Origin: Clostridium uliginosum
Lineage (GTDB): Bacteria > Bacillota > Clostridia > Clostridiales > Clostridiaceae
NCBI RefSeq assembly: GCF_900112485.1
Contig: NZ_FOMG01000013.1
Location: 1 to 64,000, forward strand
Length of the DNA: 64,000 nt
Direction of reading: 5' to 3'
How positions within the stretch are numbered: the stretch's first letter is position 1; each line of letters begins with the position of its first letter. The notes beneath the pieces were generated by a model. That model saw only the letters and a list, made by a program, of their open reading frames with translations. It did no database searches and was not told the DNA's origin. Below are positions 33,532-42,056 of the stretch, one piece after another. A program made the position numbers and the translations under genes.

Positions 33532-33749
33532 GAGCTCATATTAATAAGCTACTAACTAGTTATTAAAAAAAGAATACATAAGGCATAAAAGTATAGGTAA
33601 AAGATAAAAAATTACCATAGAAATTATAAAACATAAAAAAACATATTGTTTAGAAAAAAAATATAATAAAGTAAGCAATTAAGTGTTAAAGGAATTGATA
33701 TTTCAGAGGTATTATAATATATGAAATCTAAAAAATTTAGTTTATGCCA

Positions 33750-33763
33750 AGTAAACGTATTCA
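33750..33763 (+). promoter_or_regulatory. cre-like site upstream of the dehydratase gene
   Basis: AGTAAACGTATTCA matches the CcpA consensus TGWAANCGNTNWCA at 12 of 14 positions, about 50 bases before the start. A TATAAT box lies near 33708, but I could not assign a convincing -35. Catabolite repression is plausible. Confidence 0.45.
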
Positions 33764-33811
33764 AAATACATTAGATTTATTAAAATATATTAAATAACTA
33801 GGGGGATAAAA

Positions 33812-36223
33812 ATGGATATTTTAGAAAAAGGATTTAATAAACCTACTGAAAGAGTAGCAAGGTTAAAAGAACAAGTATTATCAGCATTTCCTTGTATTGA
33901 AGCAGATAGAGCTATTATATTAACTGAATCATTTAAAGAAACTGAGAATGAACCTATTATTATCCGTAAAGCTAAAGCTCTTGAAAAGATTTTAAATGAA
34001 ATACCTATAATAATTAGAGATGAAGAATTAATAGTAGGAAGTTTAACAAAAAATCCTAGATCAGCGCAAGTTTTCCCTGAATTTTCTAATCAATGGTTAG
34101 TAGATGAATTTGATAAACTTGATAAGAGAACATCTGATGCTTTTAAGATTTCAGAAAAAACGAAAGCAGATCTTAAAGAAGTGTTTAAATATTGGCAAGG
34201 AAAAACTGTAAGTGAATTAGCTACATCTTATATGACAGAAGAAACTAAAACTGCAATGAAGACAAATGTATTTACTGTAGCAAATTATTATTTTAATGGT
34301 TTAGGTCATGTTTCTGTAGATTATGAGAAGGTACTAGAAAAAGGCTTTAAGGGAATTATTGAAGAAGTAGAAGAAGCAATTAATAGAGCAGATAAAAGTG
34401 CTCCAGAGTATGTGAGAAAGAAAAAATTCTGGGATTCAATAATTATTTCTTGTAAAGGTGCAGTAAATTATGCTAAAAGATACTCTGTTTTAGCTAAGGA
34501 ATTAGCAGAAAAGACAACTGATATTAATAGAAAGAATGAATTATTAAATATATCTAAAATATGTAACAAGGTTCCAGAATATCCAGCAGAAACATTTTAT
34601 GAAGCATGTCAATCTTTTTGGTTCGTACAAGCAATTATAAGTTTAGAATCTAATGGACATGCTATATCACCAGCACGTTTTGATCAATATATGTACAAAT
34701 ATTATAAAAATGATGTGGAATCTAAGCCGGTTACTAAAGAAATGAATACAGAAATATTACAATGTTTGTGGGTTAAATTTAATGATCTTACCAAAGTTCG
34801 TGATGAAACTACAACTAAAGCTTTTAGTGGATATTCAATGTTTCAAAATTTAATTGTTGGTGGACAAACAGAAAAGGGCAAGGATGCTACAAATGAATTA
34901 TCTTATATGTGTCTTGAGGCTACTGGAAGCTTGAAATTACCTCAACCTTCACTTTCGGTTAGAATCTGGAGTAAAACCCCAGATGAATTTTTAATAAGAT
35001 CATGTGAATTAACTCGTTTGGGGATAGGACTACCAGCTTTTTATAATGATGAAGTTATTATTCCTACTTTACTTAATCAAGGATTAACAATAGAAGATGC
35101 TAGAGATTATGCAATTGTAGGTTGCGTTGAACCTCAAAAACCAGGAAAGACAGATGGATGGTATGATGCTGCATTCTTTAATTTAACAAGAATATTAGAG
35201 TTAAGTATAAGTAATGGTCAAAGTTTAGGAAAACAAGTTGGTCCTAAGACAGGTGAGTTTACATCATTTACCAATTTAGATGAATTTATTGATGCGTATA
35301 AAAAGCAAATGAAATATTTTGTAGCTCACATGGTTGTAGCAGACAATTGTGTTGATATTGCTCATGCAGAAAGAGCGCCACTTCCATTTTTGTCATGTAT
35401 GTTAGATGATTGCATAGGCGAAGGAAAATCAATTCAAGAAGGTGGTGGACATTATCGTTTTTCAGGACCGTTAGGAGTTGGTGTTGCTAATATAGGAGAT
35501 TCATTTATGGCTATTAAAAAGCTTGTATTCGATGAAAAGAAGATTACTTTAGCGGACTTAAAGGAAGCACTTGATACAAACTTTGGTGAATCTGAAAGTG
35601 ACATAAAGAAGAAAGCACAATTTGAAGATATTAAACAAATGCTTCTTCACAGAGCACCTAAGTTTGGAAATGATATAGATGAAGTTGATGAATTTACTCG
35701 TGAAGGTTCACTTATTTACTGCACAGAAGTAGCAAAGCATACAAATCAACGTGGAGGAAAGTTTATTCCAGGCTTATATCCAGTTTCAAATAATGTACAT
35801 TTAGGAACTTTAGTTGGAGCAACACCTGATGGAAGAAATGCACGTCAACCACTAGCAGATGGGGTATCTCCAACTAGAGGAGCAGATGTGAATGGACCAA
35901 CTGCAGCAGCAAATTCAGTATCGAAGTTAGATCATTTTAGTGCTCCTAGTGGAACATTATTTAACCAAAAGTTTAATCCAAGTTCTCTTCAAGGAGATAA
36001 TGGACTTAAAAACTTATCAGCATTAATAAGAACTTACTTTGATAAAAAAGGAATGCATGTTCAATTTAACGTAATTGATAAAAAAATCCTACTTGATGCA
36101 CAAAAGCATCCAGAAAAATATAGAGATTTAATAGTACGTGTTGCAGGATATAGTGCTCAATTTATCTGTTTAGATAAAGGGGTACAAGAGGATATAATAA
36201 AGAGGACAGAACAAAGTTTGTAG
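33812..36223 (+). CDS. Glycyl-radical glycerol/1,2-diol dehydratase (B12-independent)
   Basis: An 803-residue glycyl radical enzyme closely resembling C. butyricum DhaB1. It removes water from glycerol or 1,2-propanediol to form the aldehyde, without B12. Residues by homology: His166 (NGLGHVSVDY), His283 (SNGHAISPARFDQY), Cys438 and Glu440 (IVGCVEPQKPGK), the Asp in GWYDAAFFN, and the radical Gly779 in IVRVAGYSAQF. The residue after His283 is Ala284, where DhaB1 has a substrate-contacting Ser; substrate range may differ. A segment near residue 600 is about 14 residues longer than in DhaB1. ATG 33812 follows AGGGGGATAAAA. No shell proteins or dhaT lie next to it. Confidence 0.9.
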   Translation: MDILEKGFNKPTERVARLKEQVLSAFPCIEADRAIILTESFKETENEPIIIRKAKALEKILNEIPIIIRDEELIVGSLTKNPRSAQVFPEFSNQWLVDEFDKLDKRTSDAFKISEKTKADLKEVFKYWQGKTVSELATSYMTEETKTAMKTNVFTVANYYFNGLGHVSVDYEKVLEKGFKGIIEEVEEAINRADKSAPEYVRKKKFWDSIIISCKGAVNYAKRYSVLAKELAEKTTDINRKNELLNISKICNKVPEYPAETFYEACQSFWFVQAIISLESNGHAISPARFDQYMYKYYKNDVESKPVTKEMNTEILQCLWVKFNDLTKVRDETTTKAFSGYSMFQNLIVGGQTEKGKDATNELSYMCLEATGSLKLPQPSLSVRIWSKTPDEFLIRSCELTRLGIGLPAFYNDEVIIPTLLNQGLTIEDARDYAIVGCVEPQKPGKTDGWYDAAFFNLTRILELSISNGQSLGKQVGPKTGEFTSFTNLDEFIDAYKKQMKYFVAHMVVADNCVDIAHAERAPLPFLSCMLDDCIGEGKSIQEGGGHYRFSGPLGVGVANIGDSFMAIKKLVFDEKKITLADLKEALDTNFGESESDIKKKAQFEDIKQMLLHRAPKFGNDIDEVDEFTREGSLIYCTEVAKHTNQRGGKFIPGLYPVSNNVHLGTLVGATPDGRNARQPLADGVSPTRGADVNGPTAAANSVSKLDHFSAPSGTLFNQKFNPSSLQGDNGLKNLSALIRTYFDKKGMHVQFNVIDKKILLDAQKHPEKYRDLIVRVAGYSAQFICLDKGVQEDIIKRTEQSL

Positions 36224-36240
36224 AAACTAAATTTTAATAG

Positions 36241-36290
36241 TTAAGTTTTAAAAGAGTATTGTGATTTCAATATTATTTTAAAGCAGATTT
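36241..36290. repeat. Family C element remnant
   Basis: AAGTTTTAAAAGAGTATTGTGATTTCAATATTATTTTAAAGCAG resembles the paired ends of the family C elements brought together without a core. It follows the dehydratase stop by about 17 bases. Confidence 0.45.
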
Positions 36291-36442
36291 GAATAAATAA
36301 CTAGTCAGTCTTTTTGTCTTTTTTGTACTATATGGCGTCAACCAATGTAGCTAATAACAGTATTATTAACTGCATTCACTTTCTTGTCTAGTTCAAAAAA
36401 TCCTAAGACTCTTTGACTAGTTATTTATTTTATGTAAAATAT
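36288..36442. repeat. Family A-like element (reverse, long) between dehydratase and activase
   Basis: AATAACTAGTCAGT (36296-) and TTTGACTAGTTATT (ending about 36426) are paired arms equal to the reverse complement of the family A arm pattern, with CTAGTCA/TGACTAG as its third arm version. The outer ends are decayed. The core contains ATGTAGCTAATAAC and GTTATTATTAACTGCAT-like stems. It separates two genes that must be co-expressed, so it may set their ratio. Confidence 0.5.
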
Positions 36443-36471
36443 ATTAATTTTAAAGGGAGAAGGGTGAAGCT

Positions 36472-37404
36472 ATGCTAAAGGATGAAATTAATTATAATGA
36501 AAAAGGAATTATTTTTAACATACAAAGATTTTCTGTAAATGATGGACCAGGCGTGAGAACTATAGTATTTTTAAAAGGCTGCCCATTATCTTGTCGCTGG
36601 TGTAGTAATCCAGAATCTCAAAATACATATAAAGAAGTAATGTTTAATATTAAAAATTGTACAGGTTGCCATAAATGTGGAGAAAGTTGCAAAATACATG
36701 CTATTGATTTTAATCTAGATTGCAGAATAGATAGGGATAAATGCATAAATTGCGGAGAATGCATAGAAAGTTGTTATCCAGGAGCACTTGTTATGTCAGG
36801 AGAAGAAATGTCAGTAAACAAGGTTATTGAAGAAGTAAAAAAAGACTCTATTCAATTTAGACATTCAAATGGTGGCGTTACTTTATCAGGAGGAGAGCCA
36901 TTAATGCAACCTAAGTTTGCTTTAGAATTATTAAAAGCATGCAAAGCTATGGGGTTACATACTACAATAGAAACTACTGGATATTCAAGTAAAGATGTAG
37001 TAGATGAAATAATGCCTTGGGTTGATTTAGTTCTTCTAGACATTAAAACTACAGATTCAGCTAAACATTTAGAGTACATAGGAAAAAGTAATGAAATTAT
37101 ATTAGAAAATGCTAAGAAAATTTCAGAACTTGGTGTAGATATTATAATCAGAGTACCAGTAATTCCAGGTTTTAATGCAGACAGTGAAAGTATAAAACAT
37201 ATAGCTGAATTTGCAAGATGTTTAAAAAAAGTAAATGAAGTAAATCTTTTGCCTTATCATAAGCTTGGTGTAAACAAGTATGAATGTATAGGAAAAGATT
37301 ATAAGATGAAAAATGAACTTAATACTCCTAGTGATGAATTTATGTTAGAACTAAAGGAGATAGTAGAAGACTTAGGATTAAAGTGTAATGTTGGAGCACA
37401 TTAA
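36472..37404 (+). CDS. Glycyl-radical enzyme activase (radical SAM)
   Basis: A 310-residue radical SAM enzyme that creates the glycyl radical on the dehydratase. The SAM cluster motif is KGCPLSCRWCSNPE (about residues 36-49). An inserted ferredoxin-like domain carries two four-Cys motifs, CTGCHKCGESCKIHAI and CINCGECIESCYPGAL. The later SAM-binding segments are GVTLSGGEPLMQ and DLVLLDIKTTD. All match DhaB2-type activases. ATG 36472 follows AGAAGGGTGAAGC. It lies about 250 bases after the dehydratase gene with element sequences in between. Confidence 0.93.
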   Translation: MLKDEINYNEKGIIFNIQRFSVNDGPGVRTIVFLKGCPLSCRWCSNPESQNTYKEVMFNIKNCTGCHKCGESCKIHAIDFNLDCRIDRDKCINCGECIESCYPGALVMSGEEMSVNKVIEEVKKDSIQFRHSNGGVTLSGGEPLMQPKFALELLKACKAMGLHTTIETTGYSSKDVVDEIMPWVDLVLLDIKTTDSAKHLEYIGKSNEIILENAKKISELGVDIIIRVPVIPGFNADSESIKHIAEFARCLKKVNEVNLLPYHKLGVNKYECIGKDYKMKNELNTPSDEFMLELKEIVEDLGLKCNVGAH

Positions 37405-37505
37405 ATAATATACTATGTTTTAAAAAAGGTATAGGTTGACTTTTATTATAATTATATATAATATGTAAAATGAACTATGAAATAACATTTTACATGGAGG
37501 TAGAA

Positions 37506-38147
37506 ATGGCTATAAATCGAAGTGCACCAGAAAGTTTTAATTATAATAACACAGATAAAAAAGATAAGAATTTTATGTATAAAAATCTTAAGAGAAGTAA
37601 TTGTTACAATTGTGATTTTTCAACTTCAAATTTTGATTATGCAAGTTTTAGAGGAGCACACTTTAAAAGATGTAGTTTTATGAAATGTACTTTTAAGGGA
37701 GCAGAATTTATTGGAACAAATTTAAAAGGAAGTAAATTTAAAAATGCTATATTTGAAAATACTATATTTGAAGGTGTAAATTTAAATGGAGCTGACTTTA
37801 AAGATGCAGAATTTAAAAATACTGTATTTGTAGCAACTGATATAGATAAAATTAGAAATTTAGATGTAGAAGATACTAATATCAGAATTTTTGATGAGAT
37901 GCCACAACTTGAGATTAGTGATGAATTAAGAGATGCTACTATAAACGTAATGGATAATATATACATAAAAAAGTCAAGAATTTTTGATACAAAAGATGGA
38001 GATATTAACACACTAACTTTAATGATTTTATTAGAGAACTTTGATGAAGAATATTTAATCAAAGGATTAAATATGATTAAATCTGAGATAGATAGAGATT
38101 TTCATACACTAAGTTATATAATTAGACTTATGCAAAATATTAAATAG
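37506..38147 (+). CDS. Pentapeptide-repeat protein
   Basis: A 213-residue protein. From about residue 25 to 110 it has consecutive A(D/N)LxX-type pentapeptides (CDFST, SNFDY, ASFRG, AHFKR, CSFMK, CTFKG, AEFIG, TNLKG, SKFKN, AIFEN, TIFEG, VNLNG, ADFKD), which should build a right-handed quadrilateral beta helix. The C-terminal 100 residues are helical and not recognised (LRDATINVMDNIYIKKSRIFDTKDGDINTLTLMILLENF). Some such proteins mimic DNA; no function can be stated here. ATG 37506 follows GGAGGTAGAA. Its TAG stop is the first triplet of a family A element. Confidence 0.8.
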   Translation: MAINRSAPESFNYNNTDKKDKNFMYKNLKRSNCYNCDFSTSNFDYASFRGAHFKRCSFMKCTFKGAEFIGTNLKGSKFKNAIFENTIFEGVNLNGADFKDAEFKNTVFVATDIDKIRNLDVEDTNIRIFDEMPQLEISDELRDATINVMDNIYIKKSRIFDTKDGDINTLTLMILLENFDEEYLIKGLNMIKSEIDRDFHTLSYIIRLMQNIK

Positions 38148-38210
38148 GTCACATGAAAGAAAATAACGAGATAGACTAACATACTGACTTATTGTTTTTT
38201 TGGATATTAA
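38145..38210. repeat. Palindromic element, family A (copy 7)
   Basis: TAGGTCACATGAAAGAAAAT starts at the TAG stop of the pentapeptide gene, and ACTTATTGTTTTTTTGGATAT ends it. The inner arms (ACGAGATA/TGACTTAT) pair only partly. The position of the stop codon within the element suggests the element truncated or extended the gene when it arrived. Confidence 0.6.
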
Positions 38211-38231
38211 TATTAAGAACTATAAAACATT

Positions 38232-38272
38232 TAAAAGATGGTATCTGTTATTGCAGTAATCATCTTTTTTTA
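38232..38272 (+). terminator. Terminator
   Basis: AAAAGATGGT pairs with ATCATCTTTT across about 20 bases that contain a small inner stem, and TTTTAATTTT follows. Confidence 0.55.
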
Positions 38273-38310
38273 ATTTTACTTCTAATGGTAAAATTATAAG
38301 GCATGTAAAA

Positions 38311-38460
38311 AAGGGCTGTCTTATAATATAAATTATTTAATGATATGATGTATATTCAAAAAAAGAAATAGAAATAACATTTTTCTAGTCTTCTTTAATA
38401 AATGTCATTTCTATTTCTTTGCTAGTAGTTCACTTGGTAATTCTGAGACAGCCCTTTTTT
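38311..38460. repeat. Palindromic element, family B (short copy)
   Basis: AAGGGCTGTCTTATAATATA opens it and GAGACAGCCCTTTTTT closes it. Internal arms AAAGAAATAGAAATAACATTT and AAATGTCATTTCTATTTCTTT pair around a 17-nt loop (ranges 38363-38421). The reverse complement matches 62104-62386 nearly base for base, except for a core of about 130 bp present only there. The remaining 38461-38676 contains a 13-bp hairpin (GAGTTGACTGATAG/CTATTAGTCAACT) and the leader of the next gene. Confidence 0.75.
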
Positions 38461-38676
38461 TGAAAGATGAGGAGATGGAGTTGACTGATAGTGGGTGCTA
38501 TTAGTCAACTTTGTCTTACAAAGTATGCATAAAATAGACTAATATAGTTATTAATTACTTTTTTACGACAGGAATTTTGTGATAATATGTAATATAGAAA
38601 GTGTAATTTTAAAATGTAATATTAAGAAATATAGGTGTAAAATACGTTACATGAGATATATTAAGGGAGGATTAAC

Positions 38677-39543
38677 ATGATAAAAGTTATTGCATCCGAT
38701 ATGGATGGAACACTATTAAATGAAAAGCATGAAATAAGTGAAGAAAGCATAGCTTCTATAAATAAGGCAGGGGAGGCTGGAATTACTTTTGTTATTTCAA
38801 CAGGACGAGAGTATAGCAGTGTAGAGACACTTCTCAAGAACAATAATATAAGATGTCAATGTGTACTTATGAATGGCGCTGAGTACAGAGATGAAAATGG
38901 AAATATTGTTGAAACAATTAACATAGAAAAAAGTACTGCAAGAAAAATTATAGATATAATGAAGGAAGCAAAGTTAACAGCACGAATATTTACTAACAAA
39001 GGGGTATACACCATTGAAAGTAAAGAAGAAGCATTAAAGGAAGTAGCATATAGAACTCAATCTTTTGATCCGAATTTAACGTTAGAGGAAGCTATAGAAT
39101 TAGCTAAAAAACAACCATATTTTATTCAACTTAAATATGTTAAGAATATAGATGAATTTTTTAATAGTGATATAGAAGTAAGAAAATTCGTAGCTTTTCA
39201 TAAAGATATAGAAACTATAAATAAAATGAAGAAAATATTAGGGGACATAGAGGGTTTAGCAGTTTCATCTTCTTTTATAGACAATATAGAGATTACAGAT
39301 GTGAGAGCACAAAAAGGAATTATATTAGCTAAAGTTGCACATAAAATGGGTATAAACAAGGATGAAGTATTGGTTCTTGGAGATAGTTTTAATGATTATT
39401 CTATGTTCACTGAATTCACAGAATCTGTAGCTATGGGAAATGCAATTCCAGAAATAAAAAAAATAGCAAAGTACATAACAGATACAAATGCAAATAATGG
39501 AGTTGCAAAAGCAATTTATAAAGTAATAGAACAACAAAAATAA
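38677..39543 (+). CDS. Cof-type HAD-superfamily phosphatase
   Basis: A 288-residue haloacid-dehalogenase phosphatase with a C2B cap. Motif I is ASDMDGTLLNEKHEIS (nucleophile Asp8), motif II VISTGREYS, motif III a Lys in RAQKGIILAKVA, and motif IV VLGDSFNDYSMF. These enzymes dephosphorylate sugar phosphates, flavin or other small molecules; the substrate is unknown. ATG 38677 follows AAGGGAGGATTAAC. It is a single-gene unit facing the convergent iolR. Confidence 0.88.
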   Translation: MIKVIASDMDGTLLNEKHEISEESIASINKAGEAGITFVISTGREYSSVETLLKNNNIRCQCVLMNGAEYRDENGNIVETINIEKSTARKIIDIMKEAKLTARIFTNKGVYTIESKEEALKEVAYRTQSFDPNLTLEEAIELAKKQPYFIQLKYVKNIDEFFNSDIEVRKFVAFHKDIETINKMKKILGDIEGLAVSSSFIDNIEITDVRAQKGIILAKVAHKMGINKDEVLVLGDSFNDYSMFTEFTESVAMGNAIPEIKKIAKYITDTNANNGVAKAIYKVIEQQK

Positions 39544-39726
39544 TTTTAGGTATTCTTTTATTTATGTAGTATTTTTAAGAAAAAAATTAAGATACATTTG
39601 TTCTTATTAATATAATTTATTATTTATAGGATTAACATATAGATAGATGCTAGAGATATTGAATAAATCTAAATGAACAATAATTTTTAGAATATATAAC
39701 TTAAAATTCACTTTTAATATAGTAAG

Positions 39727-39793
39727 AATTAGAGGATAGATTAATCCATCCTCTAATTTTACATTTAATTTAAATACTATATTAAAACAGAGC
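39727..39793. terminator. Bidirectional terminator with a family C end
   Basis: AATTAGAGGATAGATT and AATCCATCCTCTAATT form a near-perfect stem (39727-39758) flanked by A- and T-runs on both sides, suitable for both the HAD gene and the convergent iolR. ACTATATTAAAACAGAGCTTA (39774-39794) is a solitary family C right end. The rest of 39544-39873 shows nothing else. Confidence 0.7.
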
Positions 39794-39873
39794 TTAAAAA
39801 TAAGATAAAAATTTAATATTATAACTTTATAAGATGTGGTTAATTAGAAATTAGAGTAAAAACTTGTCTTATA

Positions 39874-40644
39874 CTATTCACTTACTTCATCTGAAATTAT
39901 AAGTTCAATATTATAATTATTAAAATAATCAATATATTTACTTGATGGATAAGAATTTGTAATAACGTAATTTAAGTCTTTTAAATTACCAAAAGTCATT
40001 AAGGCAACAACGCCAAATTTTGAATCATCTGCTAGTAAAAAGCATTTAGTACTTCTAGAAATAGCTACTTTTTTAATTTTAAATTCATCAGGAGATGAAT
40101 GAGTAAGACCATTTTCTAATGAAAGTCCAGTACAGGCCATAAAGCATTTATTTAAATTATAAGATGATAATATTTCAGCAGCACTTAGTCCTGTAAATGA
40201 AGAGGTTTTTCTACTAAATCTTCCTGATAAACATACTATATCGATATTATCATAAGGTATAGCTTTTAAAATAGCATTAATACTATTTGTGAATAAAGTG
40301 ATATTTTTTTTATCTTTTAAATAATCAATTATATTTAAAGTAGTAGTTCCTGAATCTACAAATATAGAATCCCCATCTTCTATAAATTGAGCTGCTTTTT
40401 CTGCAATAGACAATTTGGCATTATTGTTTTGAATATTTCTTTCTTCAAATGAAAGTAATTCACTTTTAGAATTTATGGTAACACCACCATATACTTTTTT
40501 AATTACGCCTTTATTAATTAACACATTTACATCTCTACGAATTGTATTTTTTGACATCTTGAATTCTTCACATAATTTATCAAGTGATATGGTCTTGTAT
40601 TTATATATATAGTCTTCTAATAAATCAATTCTCTTTGAACGCAT
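39874..40644 (-). CDS. iolR: DeoR-family regulator of inositol genes (IolR-like)
   Basis: A 256-residue DeoR regulator: HTH (about 1-55: RSKRIDLLEDYIYKYKTISLDKLCEEFKMSKNTIRRDVNVLINKGVIKKVYGGV) and sensor domain (GDSIFVDSGTTTLNIIDYL, ACTGLSLENGLTHSSPDEFKIKK, LADDSKFGVVALMTFGNL). Divergent placement to the iol operon indicates IolR, which in Bacillus is released by the phosphorylated intermediate made by IolC. The start is 40644 because AAAGGAGGAAATTTTA precedes it; a further in-frame ATG at 40671 has none. Confidence 0.85.
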   Translation of the reverse strand: MRSKRIDLLEDYIYKYKTISLDKLCEEFKMSKNTIRRDVNVLINKGVIKKVYGGVTINSKSELLSFEERNIQNNNAKLSIAEKAAQFIEDGDSIFVDSGTTTLNIIDYLKDKKNITLFTNSINAILKAIPYDNIDIVCLSGRFSRKTSSFTGLSAAEILSSYNLNKCFMACTGLSLENGLTHSSPDEFKIKKVAISRSTKCFLLADDSKFGVVALMTFGNLKDLNYVITNSYPSSKYIDYFNNYNIELIISDEVSE

Positions 40645-40739
40645 TAAAATTTCCTCCTTTCTGAAATTCAATTATTATAAGTTAAGTATTTATTAATTAA
40701 ATATTATAACTAAAGAAAATAAAAGTCAAAGACATTATC

Positions 40740-40889
40740 ATAATTATACCAACAAATACTCAAAAATGATATTATAACCAAAAAATATTACAATAAATTC
40801 ATATAGACTATTGACATCTCATAATAAGATACCTATAATAAAACCATAAGATAACAAAAACTTAATCAAAAGTTAACCAAAAAAGGAGG
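40740..40889 (+). promoter_or_regulatory. iol operon promoter and IolR-type repeats
   Basis: TTGACA (40811-40816) and TATAAT (40834-40839) are both consensus and 17 bases apart. Repeats of the type TAACCAAAAAA lie upstream (ATAACCAAAAAATA, 40774-40787) and downstream (TTAACCAAAAAAGG, 40873-40886), with a weaker ATACCAACAAATA near 40746. Binding at both sides of a strong promoter would allow tight repression. Confidence 0.7.
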
Positions 40890-40895
40890 AGAACA

Positions 40896-42050
40896 ATGTC
40901 AAATGAGTTTATAGTGCCAAGTAAGATTTTAAGTGGAAAAAATTCATTAGAGAAAAGTATAGAGTATTTAAAAAAAATTGGTAGTAAGGCTTTAATTGTT
41001 ACAGACGATGTAATGGTTCAATTGGGAAATATAGATAATGTAGTTAATATTTTAAATAAAGAAAAAATTAAGTATAGCATTTATCATGAAATCAATGGTG
41101 AGCCTACAGATGTAATGATAAAAGATGGGGTAGAATTATATAAAGGTAATCAATGCGATTTTCTTATAGCTGTGGGAGGAGGAAGTCCTATAGATTCAGC
41201 TAAGGCAATTGCAATGATGGTAAGTAATGAAGGCAAGATAGCAGATTATATGGGTAAGCAAATAAATAATAAAATATCACCAATAGTTGCAATACCAACA
41301 ACTGCAGGTACAGGATCAGAAGCTACTCAATTCACTATTATTTCGGATACTGAAACTGATGTGAAAATGCTTATAAAAGGAAGTTCATTAATGCCAACAC
41401 TGGCAATTGTAGATCCAAGATTTACAATGACAGTGCCAGCAAAAATAACAGCAGCAACAGGATTAGATGCATTAACACATGCAATAGAAGCATATACGTC
41501 TAAAAAATCTCAACCACTTTCTGATACATTTGCGTTATCAGCAATAAAGAGAATATTCAAATCTTTGCCTATAGCTTTTAATGAGCCAAGCAATGAAGAT
41601 GCAAGGAATCAAATGGCTATCGCAGCTCTAGAAGGAGGAATAGCTTTTAATAATTCATCAGTTACAATAGTTCATGGCATGAGTAGGCCTATAGGAGCAC
41701 TATTCCATGTAGCACATGGATTATCAAATGCAATGTTATTAAAAGAATGTTTTACATTTGTATTAGATGGAACTTATAGTAGATTTGCAAATCTTGCAAG
41801 AAAAATAAACATAGTGAGTGATGCTGTATCAGATGAAATAGCTGCTAAAAAATTTGTTGAAGAAGTAAGTCATCTATGTAAACAATTACAAATACCTAGC
41901 TTAGAGGAATATGGGGTAGATAAAGATAAATTCTTTAATAATCTAGATAAAATGGCTAGTGATGCACTTGAAAGTGGAAGTCCAAATAATACAATTAAGA
42001 ATATTACACATGATGATATTGTTGAAATATATAAATCACTTTGGAGGTAA
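40896..42050 (+). CDS. Iron-containing alcohol dehydrogenase, first gene of the iol operon
   Basis: A 384-residue group III alcohol dehydrogenase. GGGSPIDSAKAIA (94-106) binds NAD(P)H; the Fe ligands are Asp191, His195 (GLDALTHAIEAY), His260 (VHGMSRPIG) and His274 (FHVAHG). Relatives reduce short aldehydes, including 3-hydroxypropionaldehyde. In this operon no iolA for malonate-semialdehyde oxidation is present, so reduction of malonate semialdehyde to 3-hydroxypropionate is a natural role; that is inference. An alternative is the 1,3-propanediol step for the dehydratase at 33812. ATG 40896 follows AAAGGAGGAGAACA. Confidence 0.85.
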   Translation: MSNEFIVPSKILSGKNSLEKSIEYLKKIGSKALIVTDDVMVQLGNIDNVVNILNKEKIKYSIYHEINGEPTDVMIKDGVELYKGNQCDFLIAVGGGSPIDSAKAIAMMVSNEGKIADYMGKQINNKISPIVAIPTTAGTGSEATQFTIISDTETDVKMLIKGSSLMPTLAIVDPRFTMTVPAKITAATGLDALTHAIEAYTSKKSQPLSDTFALSAIKRIFKSLPIAFNEPSNEDARNQMAIAALEGGIAFNNSSVTIVHGMSRPIGALFHVAHGLSNAMLLKECFTFVLDGTYSRFANLARKINIVSDAVSDEIAAKKFVEEVSHLCKQLQIPSLEEYGVDKDKFFNNLDKMASDALESGSPNNTIKNITHDDIVEIYKSLWR

Positions 42051-42056
42051 TAAGAC

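Noticed and set aside
33600-33811. Binding site of the AraC-type regulator before the dehydratase gene
   Set aside because: Several AT-rich direct repeats can be drawn, but none is clearly better than background.
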